From a virus: 25,559 bases of DNA. A program made the position numbers and the translations under genes. The stretch's first letter is position 1; each line of letters starts with the position of its first letter. Shown piece by piece: positions 15,501 through 21,307 of this stretch. The stretch is taken from the IMG/VR virus record IMGVR_UViG_3300035145_002391, positions 1 through 25,559 of that record. One strand, given 5' to 3'. A model generated the notes under the pieces. That model was not told the DNA's origin, did no database searches, and was given only the letters and a program-made list of their open reading frames with translations.

Positions 15501-17721
15501 ACACAACGGTACTGCACAATTGACAGGTTCAAACAGATTTGCTCCAGGCTTTATGGCACTCAATGGTTCCACTGGTATGGAATCAAACATGGACTTAGGT
15601 TCAAATCAAATTAAAAACTTGTTAGATCCAACGGACGATAACGATGCGGTTACAAAGGATTTCTTAGATCAAGCTGTAGCATCATATGATGAAATCACAG
15701 ATTTAAGAAATTACACTAATCACACAGTTACTCCTGCAAACCTTACAAAACAATTAATTGCTCCGTCAGGTGTAAGAAAGATTGTTGTAGAAACAGAATC
15801 AGGTACATTATTTGATCCTGCAAGTGCAAACAAAGAAATTACAGGTGCAGGTGGTGCAACAGGTACACTTATTGCAAGAGAATCAAGATTTGACAAAGTA
15901 CAAAATGCAAACGTAACCATACTTACTTACACAGCAGGTCCAACAGACTTTACAAGTGCAGGTAGTGTGCAACAAACTAGTCCAAGTGTATCAAGTGCAA
16001 TATTAGAAGCACCAATTGATGAGATTGTAAATGCTGTAGAAAGCACAGCAAGTGACCTCGAATTAACAGTAACTAGAGGCACAACAAACACAGAATGGGA
16101 TCTACAAATTAGAGCAGATACTATTGTTAATGCGGATGTACATGCTCCGGTAGATAACACAGAGTTTACTTCAGATGCAATAGTTCAAAGCAAGCTGAAC
16201 ATGAATAAGGCAACAACTGCGGCGGCGGCACCTACTGGTGATGAACAGCAGAAACAAGCCACACTTGGTGTTGCGGCATTTGACTCAGATGACTTTACAG
16301 TTACAGATGGCTGGGTTACACTGAAAGGTAATGATGTTGATTTAGATGACTTACCACAGTTAGACCAATACCAAGCATATGGTAGAACTACAGCAGGAAC
16401 AGGAAGTCCTGAAATTGATACCTATGCAAATATTGTTGACAAAGGACTTGGCGTTGCAGACGGAGATTTTGGAGGAGTGCTTCCATATTTTTCAGATGCG
16501 CCTACAAACAGCATTGTTGGTGACCCAGGACAAGCTCTAATTAAAACAGGCGCTGGTACATACAGTTCAAGTGAAGTTGCATACACCAACGAAGCAACAA
16601 GTATTGCCAAACGTAGAAACGATGGTAGTTTACAAATGACTGAGTTGATCATAGGTGGATCGGATACTAACACTGTTCTCGCTGAAAACTCAAACAATTT
16701 ATTGTTTACTACTCCTCAAGGTGGAAATATATTAACAGCTCAAGGCACAACCAAACCTACTATTAAGACAGGCGGTGTCATCAAAGTTGGTGATATAAGT
16801 GACTACACAGAAAGTGAATTCCAAAAAAACTCACCATACGGATCTGTAGGTGGAGCAGGAACAACAGAAGAAGTTTCAGCTGTAAGAACACGTTGGATAC
16901 AAACATCATTTATCGAAGCGGCTAATGAACTAGGCGGGTCAAGTACAGGTATTGGTCTAGGAACCAACACAGGTTTTGCGGCTGGTGGTACTGATATAAT
17001 AACTTTTGTAACTAATGGTTCTGTAAGTGCAAAACACACAGACACTGGTTTAGAAGTAGATGATATTAGAAGTATTACAGCAAATACAAACTTAGTGCTA
17101 AGTGCAAACGGCACAGGTGTTGTACAAGTAAATGACACACTAAGAGTTGACACTTCATTACTTACTGATAGTATTAGTTCAAGAACTACAAATACTGACC
17201 TAACACTTAGTGGTAATGGCACAGGTGTAGTTTATGTAAGTGATGCTCTAAAAACAACTGTGATTACAACTGGTGCGGCAACAACAACAGGCACAGTTAC
17301 AGGACGTTGGAGTTTGACAGCAAATTCACGCTTTGAAGCAACATACGCTGACTTGGCAGAATATTATGAAGGGGATACTGAATACGAAGTAGGAACAGTG
17401 CTAGTGTTCGGCGGAGATAAAGAAGTAACTACAACTGATACAAAAGGTGATACTAGAGTTGCAGGTGTAGTAAGTGATCAAAGTGCATACACAATGAATC
17501 AAAATTGTCCCGGAATAAAAACACTAATTGCACTACAAGGTAGAGTGCCTGTAAAAGTAATTGGTACAGTACAAAAAGGCGATATGATTGTAGCAAGTGC
17601 AATACCAGGTTACGGAATGGTAGATAACAATCCAGGTGTAGGACAAGTGATTGGTAAAGCTGTTGGAACGAAAGATGATACTGAACGTGGTATGGTAGAA
17701 GTTGTAGTAGGTAGAGTATAA
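9535..17721 (+). CDS. Giant virion structural protein (2728 aa), tail or baseplate
   Basis: The largest gene here. The N-terminal motif N-D-G-T-G-D-S-I-R-E-S-F-R-K-V-N-E-N-F-Q-E-L (about residues 13-34) recurs in the 20580 protein. Around residue 360 the segment VSTIGDDTMQG...TAPTYAFRTINAA is typical of pectate-lyase-like beta-helix spikes. A further beta-helix-like part contains VSLKGDEFRRVIIKP. Two copies of a C-R-R-D-x-G-x-I-[VI]-D-[SG]-L repeat are present. Near the C-terminus lie two NGTGVV fibre repeats (ANTNLVLSANGTGVV and TNTDLTLSGNGTGVV), then a terminal domain YADLAEYYEGD...EVGTVLVFGGDKEV common in phage fibres. No catalytic motif is recognised. It most likely forms a tail fibre or baseplate-attached spike. 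Confidence 0.85.
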   Translation: MAKQDVNIGVEGNDGTGDSIRESFRKVNENFQELYAVFGQGGQIGFTTLGDTPDEIEAGKIITTNSTGTEIIYSEIGSDSDLNPTANDSVTVDTASVPGKIILSTTFSAIVDDNVAPTLGSHLNAANFGIAGVAITESAATALNSQPGRTTNYTIDDLVITRGYADRRYITSGLPIRIAPEPASTSQYVKTITSYVDGNLFIAGHGFDSGANGTAFIFQAEDTDPSTLTSGTTYYIRYETDDQLSLFTSQELAQTESQTEADNNKISVNHTIAADDLHQITDAGFDSTLTGNFLSDVAMPRESVTRRQGDTMEGPLFLHDHPGDLAGDGAPNGQEDLQAATKYYVDNTAYSSPEVLHVSTIGDDTMQGVPNGREGTAPTYAFRTINAAARRAEELIKTAPEEPGPYFQTLAYTASGVTTDCITDTQGVENPSAPISNATLILNKDYLIAETSGFIQYTYPDFVYNDATCRRDLGLIIDSLRIDANRGTTANSLSRIAGERYYSSVSGRIAITTQLTQSKASFSFLGQLITEAILQNKRYQEKDLLANNNGLTQFDGTNPARAQTQTDHGLQDKNIIEFFDVAGQTQINGEFAYVKVIDASTIELFSDVDLTTPFDNSSFGNYASAGKIGLRYQTKFQADRTGTQVSDGQGGGAEPNVPSSITNNVNLINNIIENGIESGADIVYGSRYFLTVDNNTSGFIDQTNPDNVDALPGKVIRGKRSGALGRIITFTQNTNATTFFMQLLEPKEFDATQDNATQAPGEELEMGNFVKAKQVTIRVETGIYEEDYPIRLPNNVSLKGDEFRRVIIKPKPRVSQSKWARTYFYRDKEFDGITLHTTGTPFYNQEGDLTGYFGFNYLTDNTKRIQVGNSVSNLGLYKQAANVIKSNKEFIQDEVIYFVDTTYPAPGFTYNKEKCRRDTGYIVDGLVKDLLNGGQEFALENQGQYYAGFVGSGFVGQETETAAAIGHISTLVAQLLQGIAPTKNVGTDFNPDISAGDVEPTWAAGNNYAQGDFVTRGTGGGARYYRAITSHTSIAGDEVLEQGTNNTILTPTRWVEVTSAIALVGQLIDIVQYPLENPSTYNPPLRNDQMDVFLMDDATIVRNVTVQGHGGFMCVLDPEGQVLTKSPYIQTATSFSQSLNKKAFRGGMYVDAYTGNIPMRVLANSGSSTAVGISGGAVTLNDFTIAVESLDVGGEPQGLKLRLPQLPAPFYFEGVRYQINAISNYDSGTGKAVLYLDPGSNFSQGYNKIGTDPIGDPNHNVDDIEQDIYLQTAGNRSILGNDFTQINDLGYGLVTNNGAFSEMVSMFTYYTHAAYYAANGSEIRSLNGSNGYGNFGLVAEGADPNEIPDQVTLTRDTVQSIKSFVYNTFTNALGDTSITVYDFREPPLKNSTLYINHPTAGPLNYKIGNITNLSTPNNDGVVGADGAPVATGVNTLDSTFGGGNGYTGTPPAGSGIYANVAQKSTTGSGTGFQLNVTLVSGTPTITIGNSGQGYAINDEITISGANIGGVDATNDLTVKVSAVWQSTAGTFNNEIYRLTIQEAGSNNDFFPDVQEGLNHNDVLEYRHGENLIFSGVNSQDITERPSTAVNFDESDTVTYRSTSFSTQDDQNTALASDQIKAVFDTDFRYVEIELDPLNRTVSAPTGGGQLGAATTDTFLAVKPLTDSEAIRILQDATDASNQTVLNPSDPGWSGGMIFTYGSRTLRIQDYDAITKGNIQSIALGATTTITSNAHGLVNGNSVIFKDILGTVELNGTTKFVGNVTANTYDLFEDQALSTATNSTLFTAHTSPSGTWVKSDSAYYIEVAAITANDVTGNTNNDIGTINSVTRNVYAGLINGTTAEITVSISLLRATGHDFTEIGTGGFNTSNYPNVLLGTAVGGAEAKAGAYTDADNATKSQVWERRKGRVFFISSDNDGFFRVGKYFVVDQSTGSITFAGEVGISRAASLGFKDGVTIDEFSNDELFTDLSDTAVPTEKAIANYVSRRLGHNGTAQLTGSNRFAPGFMALNGSTGMESNMDLGSNQIKNLLDPTDDNDAVTKDFLDQAVASYDEITDLRNYTNHTVTPANLTKQLIAPSGVRKIVVETESGTLFDPASANKEITGAGGATGTLIARESRFDKVQNANVTILTYTAGPTDFTSAGSVQQTSPSVSSAILEAPIDEIVNAVESTASDLELTVTRGTTNTEWDLQIRADTIVNADVHAPVDNTEFTSDAIVQSKLNMNKATTAAAAPTGDEQQKQATLGVAAFDSDDFTVTDGWVTLKGNDVDLDDLPQLDQYQAYGRTTAGTGSPEIDTYANIVDKGLGVADGDFGGVLPYFSDAPTNSIVGDPGQALIKTGAGTYSSSEVAYTNEATSIAKRRNDGSLQMTELIIGGSDTNTVLAENSNNLLFTTPQGGNILTAQGTTKPTIKTGGVIKVGDISDYTESEFQKNSPYGSVGGAGTTEEVSAVRTRWIQTSFIEAANELGGSSTGIGLGTNTGFAAGGTDIITFVTNGSVSAKHTDTGLEVDDIRSITANTNLVLSANGTGVVQVNDTLRVDTSLLTDSISSRTTNTDLTLSGNGTGVVYVSDALKTTVITTGAATTTGTVTGRWSLTANSRFEATYADLAEYYEGDTEYEVGTVLVFGGDKEVTTTDTKGDTRVAGVVSDQSAYTMNQNCPGIKTLIALQGRVPVKVIGTVQKGDMIVASAIPGYGMVDNNPGVGQVIGKAVGTKDDTERGMVEVVVGRV

Positions 17722-17870
17722 TGTCACAGGTTAAAAATGCAAAAGATCTTAAACCTATCGTTCAAGAAGACAAAGATAAAAGAGTCGTTGTTTATCCTAA
17801 TGGAAAAAACACAATGATAGTTATAGAACCAAAGCAAATAAATACAAGTAGCGAGGACAGAAATGGCTGA
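17721..17870 (+). CDS. Small protein between structural genes (49 aa)
   Basis: The ATG overlaps the giant gene's stop by one base (TAATG), as elsewhere here. The product begins MSQVKNAKDLKPIVQEDKDK and contains RVVVYPNGKNTMIVIEPKQI, a likely beta hairpin with a charged N-terminal helix; it has no cysteine or membrane segment. It overlaps the next gene by 8 bases and carries a late promoter box inside its 3' end. A chaperone or adaptor for the giant fibre is possible from position only. Confidence 0.65.
   Translation: MSQVKNAKDLKPIVQEDKDKRVVVYPNGKNTMIVIEPKQINTSSEDRNG
17837..17844 (+). promoter_or_regulatory. Late promoter box AATAAATA
   Basis: Seven of eight bases match T4 late TATAAATA, followed by C. 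It sits 19 bases before the ATG at 17863, with SD GAGGA (17852-17856) between. Confidence 0.5.
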
Positions 17871-18996
17871 TAGATTTCCCTTAGTAGTTGATACTACCGA
17901 TAGTAATAAAATTAAAGAAATACCAAACGGTGATAATTTAACATTAACAGGCAATAGTATTACTGGTGTAGTAGATATAACAGCATCAGGAACTATAACT
18001 GCTGGTGCATTGAATGTTCCTGGTATAACGGTAGGCGGTTCTAATCTTGCTACTGTTGCTACAACTGGAGCATACAGTGATTTGACCGGTGTACCTACAA
18101 ATGTTAGTACATTTACAAACGACAGTAATTATGTTGCTTCAGGTGCAAATATAAGTGCATTCACTAACAACGCAGGATATCTCACAAGCGCAGACTTTGC
18201 AACAAACGTAACTAACAAACCTACAACATTAGCAGGATATGGTATTACAGATGCGGCAACTGTGGCTCAAGGAACACTTGCGGATTCTGCAACACAACCA
18301 GGTGATAATATTTCAACACTTACAAATGACGCAGGATTTGTTACACTTACACAATTACAAAGTGGTGCAATAACAGTTGATGTAAACAACAGTGGGGATT
18401 TAGTAGGAAGTGTATTTTCTCAAGATTCAACTGTGATGATAGACGGAATTTTAAGTGCAGTAAATTTAGATGGTACTATAAGAGGTAATGTTGTTCCAAA
18501 TGCTAATCAACATAACACCTGGGACTTAGGAAGCAATGCTGTACGATTTAAAGATGCTTACTTTGCAGGAGCGATATACGGAGACGGAAGTAATCTAACT
18601 GGAGTAGCAGGTAGTACAGGAGCAGTTACATTTGTAGGTAGTACGATTGATACTAATGATAGTTCTGGTATTACAATAACACCTGCTGTAACAATCAATA
18701 GTGATCTAGTTGTAGAGAATGATATTAGATGCACAAATACTGTGTATGCTGATAATTTCCAATCTACTTCAGCAACTGGTTCTCCAACACTAACCAGTAA
18801 CAGCACAATTACATTAAGTGCTGTTGACAGAATAAACATTGCAAGAGGTCCAATTAATCAAGCAAATTTCACATCGGCAGAAAGAGATGCATTATCAGCG
18901 GTTAGTGGTGATATGATTTATAACACAGATCAAAATAGATTTGAAGTTTATGCTAATGGCGGATGGTATAGTTTAGATATGACTCCAGTAGTTTAA
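17863..18996 (+). CDS. Tail-fibre-like structural protein (377 aa)
   Basis: Start ATG 17863 with GAGGA upstream. The N-terminus (MADRFPLVVDTTDSNKIKEI) is followed by GNSITGVVDITASGTITAG and three fibre repeats of the T-[FL]-T-N-[DN]-x-x-[YF] type (VSTFTNDSNY, ISAFTNNAGYL, ISTLTNDAGFV). Around residue 240 AYFAGAIYGDGSNLTGVAG is a well-known fibre linker. The C-terminal SGDMIYNTDQNRFEVYANGGW is typical of fibre tips. It likely forms a trimeric fibre or its distal segment. It lies directly before the protease gene. Confidence 0.8.
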   Translation: MADRFPLVVDTTDSNKIKEIPNGDNLTLTGNSITGVVDITASGTITAGALNVPGITVGGSNLATVATTGAYSDLTGVPTNVSTFTNDSNYVASGANISAFTNNAGYLTSADFATNVTNKPTTLAGYGITDAATVAQGTLADSATQPGDNISTLTNDAGFVTLTQLQSGAITVDVNNSGDLVGSVFSQDSTVMIDGILSAVNLDGTIRGNVVPNANQHNTWDLGSNAVRFKDAYFAGAIYGDGSNLTGVAGSTGAVTFVGSTIDTNDSSGITITPAVTINSDLVVENDIRCTNTVYADNFQSTSATGSPTLTSNSTITLSAVDRINIARGPINQANFTSAERDALSAVSGDMIYNTDQNRFEVYANGGWYSLDMTPVV

Positions 18997-19005
18997 GGAA
19001 CACCT

Positions 19006-20577
19006 ATGAGTGAAAAAGAATACATTGTAACCTTAAACAAAGGTGTAGACTACACACAATTTAATCAAGAAATGATTGCATCAACAGGTGCTGGTGATAT
19101 TCCTAATAGGACTGTAGATGTTGCAAACGCTAGACCAGGATCACAACGGAATACACACTATGCACTGACAGATGCAGAAGCAAACAGTTTAAAAAACGAC
19201 AACAGAGTTTTGGATGTTGCTATTCCACCTGACCAAGATAGTAATTTAGAAATTGGATATAACGCAAGTGAGAATGTTACTTTTTATAAAGGCACATCTG
19301 ATAGCGGACAATACTACGATTGGGGTAAACATAGACATAACATTACTGAAGAAACAGTAGCATGGTATCCTAGTTTATCTGGAACCTATGATTATATTTT
19401 GGATGGAACAGGTGTTGATGTTGTAATACAAGATAGCGGATTACAGGTTGATCATCCAGAGTTTCAAGACGCAAATGGTGTTAGTCGTGTAAACCAAATT
19501 GACTGGTACACAGCTAGTGGATTGTCAGGTACACAAAATGTCAATCATTATAGAGATACAGATGGTCACGGAACACATGTTGCAGGCACAGCAGTTGGAA
19601 AAACATTTGGTTGGGCTAGGAACGCACAAATATTTTCTGTCAAAGTTAATGGATTAGAAGGCACAGGAGATAGCGGCACTGGTATTTCAATTAACGATGT
19701 ATTTGATGTAATAAAACTATGGCATAGAAACAAACCAATAGATCCTATTACTGGCAGAAAGAGACCAACTATAATAAATGCAAGCTGGGGGTATAGTTAT
19801 CCAGCAAGCAGTCTCACTAGTATAACATATAGAGGAGTAACGTACAACAGCGGCAATGACGCTAGTTTTAGTACAAGTCCAAACACACATATGAGAGATA
19901 CATACGGATTATATCCATATTTTACTACAAGTGGATACAGAGCTCCTTTTCGTTTAGCAAGTGTAGATACTGATGTAGATGAATTAATTGATGAAGGTGT
20001 GCATGTTTGCATAGCCGCAGGCAACAATAGCTTTAAAGTTGATGTTAGTGGTGGGGATGACTATAATAACTCTTTCCTTAGATCAGGTGTGAATGTTGAG
20101 TACCATAGAGGAAGTTCACCATATAGTACCGAAGCATTTATGGTAGGCTGTCTTCTAAGTGAAAACGCAACAGGTGATCGAAAAGTCGGTTTCAGTACAA
20201 CTGGTCCAGGTGTTGACATTTATGCGGCAGGCGACGAAATTACAAGTTGTACAAGCAACACAAATAAATTTGGTGATGCCGCATATTGGGGAGATAGCAA
20301 TTTTAGACAGTGTAACATCAATGGTACTAGCATGGCTTCACCGCAAGTGTGTGGTGTGGGTGCATTATATCTACAAGCAAACCCAGGAATATCACCTGCC
20401 GAACTAAGAACAATGCTACATAATGATTCAGTGAACACAATGCCTGCAGGCACGTTGACAGGTTATGGTAGTACAGATAACGCAATGGGTGGTCCTAGAA
20501 GGGTGTTGGTGCAGAGGTATGCAAAAGCTACACCTTATGTAAATAATTTATCTGGTAAATACAATATAAGGAAATAG
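19006..20577 (+). CDS. Subtilisin-like serine protease (S8 family), 523 aa
   Basis: The complete subtilase triad is visible: Asp143 in VVIQDSGLQVDHPEF, His188 in DTDGHGTHVAGT and Ser442 in NGTSMASPQV. Asn340 of CIAAGNNS is the oxyanion residue. The first 130 residues form an extra N-terminal domain, which could be an attachment domain or a propeptide. No signal peptide is seen. SD AAGGAA precedes the ATG. The gene sits among tail structural genes and has no promoter of its own, so the protein is probably a virion component or a maturation protease. It could cut host surface proteins during infection or process tail parts. Confidence 0.92.
   Translation: MSEKEYIVTLNKGVDYTQFNQEMIASTGAGDIPNRTVDVANARPGSQRNTHYALTDAEANSLKNDNRVLDVAIPPDQDSNLEIGYNASENVTFYKGTSDSGQYYDWGKHRHNITEETVAWYPSLSGTYDYILDGTGVDVVIQDSGLQVDHPEFQDANGVSRVNQIDWYTASGLSGTQNVNHYRDTDGHGTHVAGTAVGKTFGWARNAQIFSVKVNGLEGTGDSGTGISINDVFDVIKLWHRNKPIDPITGRKRPTIINASWGYSYPASSLTSITYRGVTYNSGNDASFSTSPNTHMRDTYGLYPYFTTSGYRAPFRLASVDTDVDELIDEGVHVCIAAGNNSFKVDVSGGDDYNNSFLRSGVNVEYHRGSSPYSTEAFMVGCLLSENATGDRKVGFSTTGPGVDIYAAGDEITSCTSNTNKFGDAAYWGDSNFRQCNINGTSMASPQVCGVGALYLQANPGISPAELRTMLHNDSVNTMPAGTLTGYGSTDNAMGGPRRVLVQRYAKATPYVNNLSGKYNIRK
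20554..20561 (+). promoter_or_regulatory. Weak late-promoter-like box GGTAAATA
   Basis: Six of eight bases match TATAAATA and a C follows. It is inside the end of the protease gene, 18 bases before the ATG at 20580. Confidence 0.3.
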
Positions 20578-20579
20578 TA

Positions 20580-21278
20580 ATGGCGATAACAAGAATTAAT
20601 GTAGGAACACTTGCAAACGACGGCACTGGTGATGATCTTCGCCAGGCTTTTGTAAAAGTAAATAATAACTTTGACGATCTAGATACAAGAGTACAATCTC
20701 AGGCAACTGCAACTAATTTAGGAAGTGGTGAAGGATTATTTTATTCAAAAGAAAATGGTGTACTTGGATTCAAAAGTTTAGTAGCAGGAGACAACGTTAC
20801 ATTAACTTCTGATGCAAATACTATTACAATAGGAAATCCAGGAACAATAAACTTGCAAGGCACAAGCGGCACAGGAGCAATTGCAGGTGCTAATAGAACA
20901 TTAATTGTTCAAGGCGGACAAAACATAAACACCACAGTATTAAGTAACACAATTACAGTAGCAGTTGATTCAAATGGTCTTGTACAAAGCGACACTAATC
21001 CTTCATTAGGCGGAAATCTAAACGGACAGACAAATAATATTACAAATGTAAGCCAAATAGAAGCGAATTCAATAAGCGGTGCTTTGACAGGAACAGTAGA
21101 TGGTATAGATGTTACTGAAATGTACAATGGACTTAGAAATGTAAGAGGATTTGACTTAGGTGGTATAACAGTTGATGTAACAAAAGGATTAGATTATCTA
21201 GTCGCAACATCTAGCATAGATTATGGTTCTGTAACAGCGCCAGCATCTATAAACTCAAACTATGGCTCTATAGTATAA
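20580..21278 (+). CDS. Structural protein with shared N-terminal motif (232 aa)
   Basis: Start ATG 20580, two bases after the protease stop, with AAGGAA upstream. The N-terminus MAITRINVGTLANDGTGDDL and then RQAFVKVNNNFDDLD repeats the motif at the N-terminus of the giant 9535 protein. The rest is beta-rich, with Asn, Thr and Gly repeats (GDNVTLTSDANTITIGNPG). Its C-terminal part includes RNVRGFDLGGITVDV. It is probably a small tail or baseplate protein that attaches to the same partner as the giant protein. Confidence 0.75.
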   Translation: MAITRINVGTLANDGTGDDLRQAFVKVNNNFDDLDTRVQSQATATNLGSGEGLFYSKENGVLGFKSLVAGDNVTLTSDANTITIGNPGTINLQGTSGTGAIAGANRTLIVQGGQNINTTVLSNTITVAVDSNGLVQSDTNPSLGGNLNGQTNNITNVSQIEANSISGALTGTVDGIDVTEMYNGLRNVRGFDLGGITVDVTKGLDYLVATSSIDYGSVTAPASINSNYGSIV

Positions 21279-21279
21279 C

Positions 21280-21287
21280 GATAAATA
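21280..21287 (+). promoter_or_regulatory. Late promoter box GATAAATA (940-aa gene)
   Basis: Seven of eight bases match T4 late TATAAATA. It is 20 bases before the ATG at 21308, with AGGGA (21296-21300) between. Confidence 0.6.
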
Positions 21288-21307
21288 TGCTATATAGGGA
21301 ATAATAT

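Noticed and set aside
9651-17727. Many minus-strand ORFs opposite the giant gene
   Set aside because: They have no SD, no recognisable domains, and mirror the codon composition of the plus-strand gene; they are shadows.
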